Positions 42,715 through 51,774 are shown, numbered from the stretch's first letter. The stretch: DNA of 64,000 nucleotides from Wenyingzhuangia aestuarii (GCF_011927765.1 NZ_JAATJG010000001.1:158792-222791), one strand, 5' to 3'. The notes: generated by a model from the sequence alone, not told the origin. A program made the numbers and translations.

Positions 42715-43386
42715 TTGGGAAGTAAAAATAAGTTAAAACGTTTTAATGAAAATGAAACGTTTGACAATGTAATACAGCCAACTAGAGAAGAAGTTGTATC
42801 TGGTTTTAAATACCAAGGTAAATGGAATACATTCTTTAAAAACAACAATCCTATTGTATTAGAATTAGGTTGTGGTAAAGGAGAGTATACTGTTGCTTTG
42901 GCTAAAAGAAATCCAGACGTAAACTATATTGGTATAGATATTAAAGGAGCTCGTTTTTGGAGAGGAGCTAAAACAGCTATAGAAGATAATTTACCAAATG
43001 TAGCTTTTATTCGTACTCAAATAGAATTGGTTGATTTTATTTTTGCTGAAAACGAAGTAAGCGAAATTTGGATTACTTTTCCAGACCCTCAAATAAAATA
43101 TAAGCGTACCAAACACCGTATGACAGGTGATGCTTTCTTAAGAAGATATCATAAAGTTTTAAATGCAGATGGAATTATGCATTTAAAAACGGACAGTGAG
43201 TTTATGCATGGTTATACCATTGGTTTGTTACACGGACAAGGTCAAGAGGTTGTTTATGCCAATCACGATGTGTACAGACAAGAAGGTGCTCCAAAAGAAG
43301 TAACCGAAGTACAAACGTATTACGAAAGTCAATATTTAGAAAAAGGTAAGGCAATTACTTATCTTCAGTTCAAATTAAAATATTAA
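42715..43386 (+). CDS. trmB: tRNA (guanine(46)-N7)-methyltransferase
   Basis: 223 residues. SAM-binding motif VLELGCGKGEYTVALAK and the family signature ITFPDPQIKYKRTKHRM are clear. The start is TTG (GSKNKLKRFNENETF follows), which matches the beginning of homologues; no ATG is available nearby. It places m7G46 in the tRNA variable loop. Confidence 0.92.
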   Translation: MGSKNKLKRFNENETFDNVIQPTREEVVSGFKYQGKWNTFFKNNNPIVLELGCGKGEYTVALAKRNPDVNYIGIDIKGARFWRGAKTAIEDNLPNVAFIRTQIELVDFIFAENEVSEIWITFPDPQIKYKRTKHRMTGDAFLRRYHKVLNADGIMHLKTDSEFMHGYTIGLLHGQGQEVVYANHDVYRQEGAPKEVTEVQTYYESQYLEKGKAITYLQFKLKY

Positions 43387-43388
43387 AA

Positions 43389-43418
43389 AAAAGCTCATTA
43401 GTACTAATGAGCTTTTTT
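43389..43418. terminator. Bidirectional terminator between trmB and the next gene
   Basis: A palindrome AGCTCATTAGTACTAATGAGCT is not interrupted and has A/T runs on both sides. It ends trmB on + and the outer-membrane protein gene on -. Confidence 0.88.
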
Positions 43419-44245
43419 TATAAATATACTTTTCCTCCAAAAGCAAACATTTGGTAATTCACATTTCCAATATCATAAAATTGGATTCCTGCTTTTAGCG
43501 CATAGTTTTTATAATAATAATTTACACCTAAATTTGTTTGATAGACCCCATCATTTGTAATGAGAGTTCCTCTGTGTTCTACTTCTAAGCTTAAAGGGAT
43601 TTTAAAAAAGTATTGAAAGCCCATTTTGTAAGTAAAGTAAGCTTTGTTTACGCTGGAATGTACATAGCTAGCACCCAAACCATAATGTAAACTAAAAGAG
43701 TTGGTTCTTATTCTGTAGTAATTAGCTGTAATATCGTGTAAAAAGAGTTGAGAAGTTTTTCCTTTTATAGATTCATATAAATAAAGCTGATTGTATTCTA
43801 TACTTCCACGTTGTAAAAAACGAAATTTAGCATTTAAGTTATTACCCATAATGTTTTGTGCATCAAAAACTAATTGATTGGAGATGTCTAGCCTTATAGG
43901 TTTATAAGTTGTGGAATTATAAGTATAATCACCTACAAGATTATCTAAGTAAGGGTGTGGAGTTAATTCCATATAAGGATGCTTTCCATCTTTTTCTAAA
44001 TAAGATTCTATAAACAATTCAAGAGTAACAACTTTGGCTAAAAAAATAATAGGTTTTGCTACAAGGTCAACAAATAAAACTTCTCCAAAAGAACTATCAT
44101 CATCTTCTTCATAAACAGAACTACTACTACTGTTTACTTCAATGTTTAGGTCTTTCTTTTTTAAATGAGTTTTAGATTTTTCTAATTTTTGAGAAAAAAC
44201 AGTTAAGGAAAATAGGCAAAGGAGATAAGGAGTAATCTTTTTCAT
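43418..44245 (-). CDS. Exported protein, putative outer-membrane beta-barrel
   Basis: 275 residues with a signal peptide (KKITPYLLCLFSLTVFSQ). After an acidic, Ser-rich linker (SSSSSVYEEDDDSSFGEV) the remaining two-thirds alternate hydrophobic and polar residues with many Tyr, like a small beta-barrel ending YQMFAFGGKVYL. I do not recognise a named family. It is divergent from the alkyltransferase-like gene. Confidence 0.65.
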   Translation of the reverse strand: MKKITPYLLCLFSLTVFSQKLEKSKTHLKKKDLNIEVNSSSSSVYEEDDDSSFGEVLFVDLVAKPIIFLAKVVTLELFIESYLEKDGKHPYMELTPHPYLDNLVGDYTYNSTTYKPIRLDISNQLVFDAQNIMGNNLNAKFRFLQRGSIEYNQLYLYESIKGKTSQLFLHDITANYYRIRTNSFSLHYGLGASYVHSSVNKAYFTYKMGFQYFFKIPLSLEVEHRGTLITNDGVYQTNLGVNYYYKNYALKAGIQFYDIGNVNYQMFAFGGKVYL

Positions 44246-44290
44246 GTATTTTTATAATGACCAAAACACAAAGCATACCAAAACATTATT

Positions 44291-44623
44291 TTGAAAACAG
44301 ATAAACAAGATTTTTTTAAAAAAGTACATCGAGTAGCTAGGTTAATTCCAGAAGGAAGAGTAACCTCTTATGGAGCTATTGCGGAGTATTTAGGAGCAAA
44401 ATCATCTGCTAGAGTGGTAGGTTGGGCTATGAATGCTGCGCACGGAGATTTGTCTATTCCTGCGCATAGAGTTGTGAATAGAATAGGAATGTTAAGTGGT
44501 AAACATCATTTTGAAGGGACCAATTTGATGCAACAACTTTTAGAAAGTGAAGGAGTGCTTGTAAAAGAACATCAGGTTCAAAATTTTAAAGAAATCTACT
44601 GGAATCCATGTAAAGAACTTTAA
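44291..44623 (+). CDS. Alkyltransferase-like (ATL) DNA-binding protein
   Basis: 110 residues, the size of the MGMT DNA-binding domain alone. The helix-turn-helix segment RVTSYGAIAEYLGAKSSARVVGWAM is present, but the methyl-acceptor motif PCHR is PAHR (Ala58), so it cannot repair by methyl transfer. Such ATL proteins bind O6-alkylguanine and hand it to nucleotide excision repair. TTG start; no in-frame ATG is close. Confidence 0.88.
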   Translation: MKTDKQDFFKKVHRVARLIPEGRVTSYGAIAEYLGAKSSARVVGWAMNAAHGDLSIPAHRVVNRIGMLSGKHHFEGTNLMQQLLESEGVLVKEHQVQNFKEIYWNPCKEL

Positions 44624-44649
44624 AAAATAACATAAATCTTTAACTCTCA

Positions 44650-44687
44650 AAAACCTCATAGACAATTGTTTATGAGGTTTTTTTTGT
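44650..44687 (+). terminator. Terminator of the ATL gene
   Basis: AAAACCTCATA / TATGAGGTTTT stem followed by a long T-run. Confidence 0.85.
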
Positions 44688-44780
44688 TTTTTGTTTAAAA
44701 AATAAAACTTTTTTAAAACCGCATAGAACTTTCTCTCGTACATACTTGTGTAAACGTTTTAATAACTAAAAAATACAATT

Positions 44781-45446
44781 ATGAAGACAAGTAAAATTTT
44801 ATTAGGGCTAGCAACTATAGCTTTGGTGTCTGGAGCAATTATAGCGGCAGACCATATTGATGCTCCAGACGTAAAAGGGGGTACAAGCGACATTACAGAT
44901 TTTTATGCTTTTGAAGGAGCTAATTCAAGCAATTTAGTTTTTGTAGCCAATGTGCAAGGATTAATTAGTCCAGAAAATTCATCCTCTGCAAAATTTGACA
45001 AAAATGTTATGATTGAGTTTAACATTGATACCAACAATGATAACATTGAGGACTATGTAATTCAGGCCATTCCTAACGGAGATAATATGGAGATTTACGG
45101 ACCTGCCGTTCCAAATGAAACAGGAGTTAACAGTACTATGTTAGATGCTAAGTTTAAAAGTAGTGTAGCTATAACAGCTTATGGAACCACTCAAATTGAA
45201 GCAACAGTTAATACTAGTTTAGTTTCAGGAGTAAAAGCTTTTGCAGGTTTAAGAGATGATCCTTTCTTTATGGATTTTGCAAAGTATAGTGAGATTATTG
45301 CTGGAGAGGCAACAGCTTTTGACAACCCAGGAACAGATACTTTTGCTGGTACCAACGTATTATCTGTAGTAGTAGAAGTGCCAAAAACTATGATTGGTGG
45401 TACAGGAACTATCAACACTTGGGTAACTACAAAAAGAAAACAATAA
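44781..45446 (+). CDS. DUF4331 family exported protein, N-terminal half type
   Basis: 221 residues with a signal peptide (KTSKILLGLATIALVSGAII). The mature start ADHIDAPDVKGGTSDITDFY is the DUF4331 hallmark. DUF4331 proteins as I know them are usually longer single chains; this one stops after a beta-rich N-terminal half (ending PKTMIGGTGTINTWVTTKRK), and the next gene supplies what looks like the C-terminal half. The gap is 19 nt with a new signal peptide, so this is a split into two exported proteins, not a frameshift. Function unknown. It heads a block with a TPR lipoprotein and a TonB-dependent receptor. Confidence 0.8.
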   Translation: MKTSKILLGLATIALVSGAIIAADHIDAPDVKGGTSDITDFYAFEGANSSNLVFVANVQGLISPENSSSAKFDKNVMIEFNIDTNNDNIEDYVIQAIPNGDNMEIYGPAVPNETGVNSTMLDAKFKSSVAITAYGTTQIEATVNTSLVSGVKAFAGLRDDPFFMDFAKYSEIIAGEATAFDNPGTDTFAGTNVLSVVVEVPKTMIGGTGTINTWVTTKRKQ

Positions 45447-45465
45447 CATTTAAAAACTAAAGATT

Positions 45466-46014
45466 ATGATACGTAAAATAACAACTATAGGATGTATGTT
45501 ACTAATAGCAGCAGTTTCTTTTAACTGTTCTAATGACGATAACAACAATATGGAAATAGAAACAAAAGCAGTATTTGCTTTAGAAGATCAAATGGGTAGA
45601 CCAGCTGTAAATACTGTGTTTGTGTCGTCAGCAAGTAAAGATGCCTTTAATACCACTATTCCTTCAGAGCAAGGTGCCGTTTTTTCTGCAATGTTTAAAA
45701 CAAATTTAGAAGCATTAAGCCCTGCTTTTAATGAGTCTACAGACACCAATGCACTTGGTCAAGATGCAACAGCTTTTACCAATTTATTAGCAACAGATGT
45801 TTTAAATGTTTCTTTAGATGGAACCACTACTTTTTACGATGGAACCAATTTGTTAACAGGTAGAGCTTTAACAGATGATGTGATTACTACAGAGTTATTA
45901 TTGATTTTTGGTGGTGAAGATTTTTCTGAAAATCCAACATTGTCTGATGATCATGTAGATGCAAACGATAAAGAATTTTTATCAGAATTCCCATACTTGG
46001 CATCTCCTTGGTAA
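45466..46014 (+). CDS. DUF4331 C-terminal-half-like lipoprotein
   Basis: 182 residues with a lipoprotein signal (ITTIGCMLLIAAVSFNC), then a short Asn/Asp linker. DQMGRPAVNTVFVSSASKDA and the ending LSDDHVDANDKEFLSEFPYL resemble the second half of full-length DUF4331 proteins. It is probably lipid-anchored and may pair with the upstream soluble partner. A strong terminator follows, which could make this pair more abundant than the downstream TPR and receptor proteins. Confidence 0.75.
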   Translation: MIRKITTIGCMLLIAAVSFNCSNDDNNNMEIETKAVFALEDQMGRPAVNTVFVSSASKDAFNTTIPSEQGAVFSAMFKTNLEALSPAFNESTDTNALGQDATAFTNLLATDVLNVSLDGTTTFYDGTNLLTGRALTDDVITTELLLIFGGEDFSENPTLSDDHVDANDKEFLSEFPYLASPW

Positions 46015-46025
46015 AAAAGGCAAAG

Positions 46026-46057
46026 AACAAATACTGGGGTTTCCCAGTATTTGTTTT
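46026..46057 (+). terminator. Hairpin terminator inside the DUF4331 gene block
   Basis: A 13-bp stem AACAAATACTGGG / CCCAGTATTTGTT with a 4-nt loop and T-run, between the second DUF4331 gene and the TPR lipoprotein gene. Confidence 0.85.
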
Positions 46058-46087
46058 TAAACCACAACACTACAATCCCCCTTAAAC

Positions 46088-47371
46088 ATGAAAAATCTAA
46101 ACAAAATTAAAGTCTTTGTTTCTGTATTAATAGTTGTTGCTTGTACAAACAAGACCAACAATGTGGTACAATTAAAAGATTTAAAAACTTACTTAAGAGT
46201 TCAACAAGATGATGAGCTTATTAAAACACAAAAAAAAATTGCATTCTGGAATAAAAAATTAGAAGCCACCCCATCTCAATTTCCTTACAAAGTTCAGTTA
46301 GCAGGTTTAGAAAATCAATTATTTTCTAAAACCGGAGACATTCAACATTTAAAAAAATCTGAACAACTTTTGTTAGATGCCATTCAAAAAACAAGATCTA
46401 AAAACTCAGGTTATTTAAGAGCGTTGGCTAAAAACTATATTTCTCAACATCAATTTAAAAAAGCATTGGACCTGTTGCAAAAAGCAGAAGCTAATGGAGA
46501 TAAAAAACAAGAAACTATTAAAATGTTATTTGATGTTTATCTTGAACTAGGAGCAAATCAAAAAGCAGAAATGTACCTAGGAAAAATAGAAAACAAACGT
46601 TCTTTTGATTATTTAATTAGAATAGCCAAATGGCAAGATTATATAGGAAATTTAGAGGCAACTATTTCTTATATGGAAGAAGCATTGGCCGTTGTACAAG
46701 CTAAAGAATATACAGAGCTAGAGTTGTGGTGCATTACCAATTTGGCTGATTATTATGGGCACCATGGTGATATTCAAAAATCTTATGAATATTATTTAAA
46801 AGCTTTGGAACTAAATCCGCATAATTATTATGCACTCAAAAAAATAGCATGGATTTCTTTTTCCAATGATAAAGATGTAGAAGAAGCCAAAGCAATTCTA
46901 TCTTTTTTAGATAAAAACTATCAAGGAGTAGATGTAGATTTATTAAGCTATGAAATTGCTTTGTATGAAAATAATCAAATAGAAAACACCTATAACTCTT
47001 ATTGGTCCCAGGTTCAAAATTCAGCTTATGGAGATATGTATAATGCCTATAATTTTGATATTTTTGTACACCAAAAAAAATATCAAAAAGCTTATCAAAT
47101 AGCTTTAAAAGAAGTAAAAAACAGACCTACGGCAGTATCTTATTCCATGTTGGCATTGGCAACCGCTTATGTACAAAATCCATCGTCAGGATTGGCTATT
47201 ATTAGTTCTAAAAATGTTTTAAAATCTTATGAACCAGCTGTGCGGTTAAGAGTTGCCAAAGTATATGCGTTAAATAATCAAATAGAAAAAATACAACCTT
47301 TAAAAAAAGAGCTGTTAGAGGCTGCTTTTGAGTTAGGACCCGTTAAAACTAAAGAAGTACAAAAACTATAA
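46088..47371 (+). CDS. TPR-repeat lipoprotein
   Basis: 427 residues. Lipoprotein signal (KIKVFVSVLIVVAC) and then helical repeats throughout, including clear TPR units (FKKALDLLQKAEANGDK, YYGHHGDIQKSYEYYLKALE). A scaffold role in the periplasm or at the outer membrane is likely. It is 4 nt from the receptor gene, so the two are co-transcribed and probably act together. Confidence 0.82.
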   Translation: MKNLNKIKVFVSVLIVVACTNKTNNVVQLKDLKTYLRVQQDDELIKTQKKIAFWNKKLEATPSQFPYKVQLAGLENQLFSKTGDIQHLKKSEQLLLDAIQKTRSKNSGYLRALAKNYISQHQFKKALDLLQKAEANGDKKQETIKMLFDVYLELGANQKAEMYLGKIENKRSFDYLIRIAKWQDYIGNLEATISYMEEALAVVQAKEYTELELWCITNLADYYGHHGDIQKSYEYYLKALELNPHNYYALKKIAWISFSNDKDVEEAKAILSFLDKNYQGVDVDLLSYEIALYENNQIENTYNSYWSQVQNSAYGDMYNAYNFDIFVHQKKYQKAYQIALKEVKNRPTAVSYSMLALATAYVQNPSSGLAIISSKNVLKSYEPAVRLRVAKVYALNNQIEKIQPLKKELLEAAFELGPVKTKEVQKL

Positions 47372-47375
47372 CAAC

Positions 47376-49580
47376 ATGAAAAACTTAATGTATTCGTCAC
47401 TATTCCTATTGGCAAGTGTTGGTTTTGCACAAACTACAAAAGGAATTGTGGTGAATGAAAACAAAGCTCCCATAGAGTATATGACGGTGGTAAATCAAAA
47501 AACAAAAGAGCATACGCATACAGATTTTAAAGGAAGATTTCAATTAGAAAACACAACAGCAGGAGATACTTTAGTGTTTCAAAAAATGGGATTTGGTGTT
47601 AAAAAAATAATCAGTAAAACCCCATTTGTAAACGTACAAGTAAATAGTAAAAGTATAGCCTTAGATCAGGTAGTTTTGTCTAGCGAAGTAAATGCAGCAA
47701 GTATTATTACAACTATAGATGTGGAAACAAATCCTGTAAAATCATCTCAAGAGTTGTTAACCAAAGTACCAGGTTTAATTATTGGTCAACATGCAGGTGG
47801 TGGTAAGGCAGAACAAATTTTTTATAGAGGTTTTGATATTGATCATGGTACAGATTTGCAAGTAACAGTAGATGGTTTGCCTGTAAATATGGTATCTCAT
47901 GCGCACGGACAAGGATATGCAGATTTACATTTTGTAATTCCAGAAACCGTTCAGAATTTAGATTTTAAAGCAGGAACTTACAATGCAAAACAAGGAAATT
48001 TTGCCACTACAGGTACGGTAAATATTACAAGTAAAGAAAGCTTAAAAAACAATATCATAAAATTAGAAGCAGGAGATTTTGATACGCAACGATTACTGTT
48101 CATGAATCAGTTTATAACCAAAACCAATGAGTCTGCTTACATTGCTACAGAATACATTCGTTCTGATGGTCCTTTTGAAAGTCCTCAAAACTTTAAAAGA
48201 TTCAACATAAATAGTAAGTACATTAAAACCATTGATGATACCAAGTTGGCTTTTACATTTTCTCATTTTGTGAGCAATTGGAATGCATCAGGGCAAATTC
48301 CAGAAAGAGCTGTAAATAACGGAAGTATTTCTCGGTTTGGAGCTATTGATGATACCGAAGGTGGAGAAACTGCTAGAACCAATGCTGCCTTGTCTATTAC
48401 CAATTCTTACAAAGACAATTCACAATTAAAACACTTGTTGTATTATACCAACTATCAATTTGATTTGTATTCTAATTTTACTTTCTTTTTAGAAAATCCT
48501 GTAGATGGAGATCAAATTCAACAAAAAGAAAACAGAGATATTTTTGGATATCAATCAGATTATCAGAAAAAAATGAACCTAGCCAATAAAGAAGTGCTAT
48601 TTACTTCTGGAATAGGAGTTAGAACCGATAAAGTAAAAAACAATCAATTATCTAACACAAAAAACAAAACAGAAATTTTAAAGAGGGTTCAATACGGAGA
48701 CGTAAACGAAACAAACTTTTTTGGATACGTTAGTGGAGATATAGAATTGGGAAAATGGAATATAATACCAGCCCTTAGAGTTGATTATTTTTCTTTTGGA
48801 TACCAAGATTTTTTATCTACAGATAACAAATTAAAAGAACAAAGCAGTACTGTAGTAAGTCCAAAATTAAGTGTGTTGTATACACCAGTAAATAGTTTTC
48901 AGGCTTATGCAAAAATAGGACAAGGTTTTCATACCAACGACAGCCGTTTGGTGTTAAATTCTTTAAGGAATGATATTCCAAAAGCGTACACAACAGATGT
49001 TGGTTTTGTTTGGAGAACAGATCCAAAGGTTTTAATTGGTTTAGGAGCTTGGGCCATGTATTCGGAACAAGAATTTGTATATGTAGGAGATGCTGGAGTG
49101 GTAGAGCCTAACGGAGCATCAGAAAGAGTAGGGCTTTCTTTAAATACCAGATTACAGCCAACCAACAACCTGTTTGTAAATTTAGATGCCAATTACACAC
49201 ATGCAAGATTTGCAGACGAACCTAACGGACAAAATTACGTGCCTTTAGCACCTAGTTTTACCTTAAAAGGTGGACTTACTTATAAAAAAGACAAAGGTTT
49301 TTACGGAGGAATAGACTTTTTACATTTAACAGATAGACCTGCCAACGAAGACAATTCTATTGTTGCAGAGGGGTATACATTAACCAATTTAAATGCAGGT
49401 TATAGATGGAATAAAGTAGAATTAGGAATTCAAATTCAGAACTTGTTTGATGTGGAGTGGAACGAAACACAGTTTGCAACAGAATCTCGTTTGCAAAACG
49501 AAGCTAGTTCTGTAGAAGAAATTCACTTTACACCAGGAACACCAATGTTTGTAAAAAGTAGCATTACCTATAAGTTTTAG
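47376..49580 (+). CDS. TonB-dependent receptor with His-rich plug segment
   Basis: 734 residues. Signal peptide (YSSLFLLASVGFAQ), an N-terminal carboxypeptidase-regulatory-like beta-sandwich (GIVVNENKAPIEYMTVVN, about 20-95), a plug domain (about 110-220) and a 22-strand-type barrel ending VKSSITYKF. The plug contains four close histidines, His157, His175, His177 and His185 (FDIDHGTDL and SHAHGQGYADLHF), suggestive of metal or heme contact. No SusD partner is present, so it is not a glycan-utilisation pair. A TonB protein is needed for energy. Substrate unknown. Confidence 0.88.
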   Translation: MKNLMYSSLFLLASVGFAQTTKGIVVNENKAPIEYMTVVNQKTKEHTHTDFKGRFQLENTTAGDTLVFQKMGFGVKKIISKTPFVNVQVNSKSIALDQVVLSSEVNAASIITTIDVETNPVKSSQELLTKVPGLIIGQHAGGGKAEQIFYRGFDIDHGTDLQVTVDGLPVNMVSHAHGQGYADLHFVIPETVQNLDFKAGTYNAKQGNFATTGTVNITSKESLKNNIIKLEAGDFDTQRLLFMNQFITKTNESAYIATEYIRSDGPFESPQNFKRFNINSKYIKTIDDTKLAFTFSHFVSNWNASGQIPERAVNNGSISRFGAIDDTEGGETARTNAALSITNSYKDNSQLKHLLYYTNYQFDLYSNFTFFLENPVDGDQIQQKENRDIFGYQSDYQKKMNLANKEVLFTSGIGVRTDKVKNNQLSNTKNKTEILKRVQYGDVNETNFFGYVSGDIELGKWNIIPALRVDYFSFGYQDFLSTDNKLKEQSSTVVSPKLSVLYTPVNSFQAYAKIGQGFHTNDSRLVLNSLRNDIPKAYTTDVGFVWRTDPKVLIGLGAWAMYSEQEFVYVGDAGVVEPNGASERVGLSLNTRLQPTNNLFVNLDANYTHARFADEPNGQNYVPLAPSFTLKGGLTYKKDKGFYGGIDFLHLTDRPANEDNSIVAEGYTLTNLNAGYRWNKVELGIQIQNLFDVEWNETQFATESRLQNEASSVEEIHFTPGTPMFVKSSITYKF

Positions 49581-49653
49581 TAAGTATAGTTTTTGTTTAG
49601 AAGAGTTGGGTTGTCTGGGGGGGCAGCCCTTCTCAACTTATTTAGTTGAAAGC

Positions 49654-49685
49654 AAAAAGACCATCTAGCAATAGATGGTCTTTTT
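49654..49685. terminator. Terminator after the TonB-dependent receptor gene
   Basis: AAAAAGACCATCT / AGATGGTCTTTTT stem with a 6-nt loop; runs on both sides let it serve the anti-sigma gene on the minus strand as well. Confidence 0.88.
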
Positions 49686-49703
49686 ATATGGGTATAATTT
49701 AGG

Positions 49704-50510
49704 TTAAGAAACTTTAGTGACCCCTAAAGTATACAATTGTTCCAATGTTGGAGATTCACTACCACCTGCAGGTTCTAAAGTAATTCCAAAAGCTTCAGAT
49801 TTGTTTGGATTGCTTACTTTAATATATCTATCTCCTTTGTTATAAGCATCCATAGTTCCTAAACTTGTAGGAGTTAACGGGTTTAGCGTTAAAGACCAAA
49901 GCTGATATACTTTTCCTTGGGGTGCAGGTGGCAATCCTTTTAAATCTACATACATTTCGTTGGTTTTTGGACCCCAGTAAACGTTCGCATAACTTTCTGG
50001 AGCAACAGTTTGTCCTGCTAAGTTTACTTTTATAGTTTCTGATGAAGACAAAAATGCAATAACTTCATCTCTTGTTGTTAAATCTATATTTTTAGCAATT
50101 ACATCACCTTGTAGTCTAGCTCTTTGCTCATCTAACAATTCGTTATTGGCAATTTGTTTGGTTAAGTTTTCTTTTAAGTTATTGCTGTTGGTGTATAAAC
50201 TAATAATTCCTACGGTTAAGGCAATACTTGCAGCCCAGCCCATATAACTGTATAATTTTATAGGAACTACGTTGGTTTGTTTTTTAGTTACGGCATGCAT
50301 CAATCTAGTAAAAGGATAAGATTTTAAACTTTCTTTTTTACTTAGTTCTGCAATTTTAATTACAGTATGCTCTATATTTTTAACATGTTCTTTTAATTCA
50401 GGGTACTTTTGTATGTTGGCATATACCTCATAACTATCTTCTCTGTTAAGGGTACCCGCTACATATAGCTCAAGTATACCAGACTCTATATATTCGTTTA
50501 CATTTATCAT
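49704..50510 (-). CDS. Anti-sigma factor, RskA family
   Basis: 268 residues. An N-terminal cytoplasmic helical part (NVNEYIESGILELYVAG...) that would hold the sigma factor, one membrane helix (about residues 90-106, YMGWAASIALTVGIISLY), a coiled linker, and a C-terminal RskA-type beta domain with PQGKVYQLWSL and FGITLEPAGGSESPT. It follows the ECF sigma gene by 4 nt. It probably releases the sigma factor on a periplasmic signal, but no dedicated protease is nearby. Confidence 0.9.
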   Translation of the reverse strand: MINVNEYIESGILELYVAGTLNREDSYEVYANIQKYPELKEHVKNIEHTVIKIAELSKKESLKSYPFTRLMHAVTKKQTNVVPIKLYSYMGWAASIALTVGIISLYTNSNNLKENLTKQIANNELLDEQRARLQGDVIAKNIDLTTRDEVIAFLSSSETIKVNLAGQTVAPESYANVYWGPKTNEMYVDLKGLPPAPQGKVYQLWSLTLNPLTPTSLGTMDAYNKGDRYIKVSNPNKSEAFGITLEPAGGSESPTLEQLYTLGVTKVS

Positions 50511-50514
50511 AACC

Positions 50515-51060
50515 CTATTTATTAATGCTTAATTTTAAACTGTTTAAACAACTACGGCTTCTTGTTTTTACCGTACCCAAAGGAATATCTAATTCTTCAG
50601 AAGTTTCTCTTTGTGTGTATCCTTTGTAAAAAAGTAAGTCGATAATTTTTCTACATTTTTCGGACATTTTTTTCACTTTGTCAAACAATGTTTTTTCTTC
50701 ATCGCTAACTTCTCTATCTTCTGGTACTGATATATTTACGAAAATATCTAGACTTTGGTTTCTTTTCTGAATCTTATAATCTTTAGATCTAGTTTTGTCT
50801 ATGGCTGCGTTTCTAGAAATGTTTAACAACCAGGTAAAAAACCTTCCTCTTTTTGGAGTGTAGCTTTCTATATTGTCCCAAACTTTTATAAAAACTTCTT
50901 GCAGTACATCTTTAGATAAATCTTCGTCTTTAAGAATATTATCAATAACCCCTAACATACTTTTGTGGTACATTTTATAGAGTTCTTCATAAGCAACAAG
51001 GTCTTTTTCTTGCTGAAATTTTATCACCAAATCATCTACATCCATATATTGTTGTGTCAA
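50515..51060 (-). CDS. ECF-type RNA polymerase sigma factor
   Basis: 181 residues. Region 2 is DVLQEVFIKVWDNIESYTP followed by FFTWLLNISRNAAID; region 4 has the helix-turn-helix QRETSEELDIPLGTVKTR. No region 3, as in ECF factors. It is paired with the RskA-type anti-sigma factor and faces the receptor block, which suggests that it controls that block, although I could not find a shared promoter motif. Confidence 0.93.
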   Translation of the reverse strand: MTQQYMDVDDLVIKFQQEKDLVAYEELYKMYHKSMLGVIDNILKDEDLSKDVLQEVFIKVWDNIESYTPKRGRFFTWLLNISRNAAIDKTRSKDYKIQKRNQSLDIFVNISVPEDREVSDEEKTLFDKVKKMSEKCRKIIDLLFYKGYTQRETSEELDIPLGTVKTRSRSCLNSLKLSINK

Positions 51061-51102
51061 AAATTAGATTCTGAATTTAACAATAAATTATGACTTATTA
51101 GA

Positions 51103-51131
51103 CTTAATGATATTTGATTTTTATCATTAAG
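51103..51131. repeat. Inverted repeat between the ECF operon and an outer-membrane protein gene
   Basis: CTTAATGATA (51103-51112) and TATCATTAAG (51122-51131) are perfect 10-bp arms with a 9-nt spacer, in the divergent promoter region. Confidence 0.55.
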
Positions 51132-51216
51132 AAACACCTTTATTTTAAGTAAGTTTATTAAATAAATAAAGCGTTTATTCGTTCTTTTGTAATAAGAAAA
51201 AATGGAATTAAGAAGT

Positions 51217-51774
51217 ATGAAAAAGAGAATAGGTTTAGTGATGTTGCTGTTTACTTTGGGGGTTAGTGCTCAGGTAGATAATGTTTCTGTAGTTAAAAAT
51301 TTATACAATGTACAAGCGGGTTTTGGTTTGTGGGTAAATAATGAAACTAAGTTAACTTCCGAAGTTACTTTGCGTAGCGAAATAGGATTAAATGGAGGGT
51401 ATCAAAAAGAAGGTAATACATCTACATTAGCTTTTATACCGGGTGTTTCTGTAGAGCCAAGATGGTATTTTAATTTAAAAAAGAGATATACAAAAGGGAA
51501 AGATGTAGCTTTTAATAGTGCCAATTATTGGTCTGTAAAAGCTTTTTATGTTTCCAATGCTTTTATTCTTGCAACTAACAATGCAGAACTAGAAAACAAT
51601 CAATTAAACATTACGGTTAATTGGGGACTTAAAAGAAACATAAATGCACATTGGCACTATGAGTTAGGAGTTGGTTTAGGAGCAAATGCATTGTATAAAG
51701 ATGAGGATAGTTTGTTTACTAATAATTCTCCTTTAGTCGGGAATTTAACAGTAAGAATAGGATATAAGCTATAG
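51217..51774 (+). CDS. Putative outer-membrane beta-barrel protein
   Basis: 185 residues from ATG 51217, which gives the signal peptide KKRIGLVMLLFTLGVSAQ; an ATG at 51202 adds five residues. The mature chain has regular amphipathic strands ending TVRIGYKL, like a small eight-stranded barrel. I do not recognise a family. It is divergent from the ECF sigma gene and shares its control region. Confidence 0.68.
   Translation: MKKRIGLVMLLFTLGVSAQVDNVSVVKNLYNVQAGFGLWVNNETKLTSEVTLRSEIGLNGGYQKEGNTSTLAFIPGVSVEPRWYFNLKKRYTKGKDVAFNSANYWSVKAFYVSNAFILATNNAELENNQLNITVNWGLKRNINAHWHYELGVGLGANALYKDEDSLFTNNSPLVGNLTVRIGYKL

Noticed and set aside
44700-44780. Shared ECF-type promoter motif before the DUF4331 gene and the sigma operon
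   Set aside because: I compared both upstream regions and found only short AT-rich similarity, with no convincing paired -35/-10 elements.
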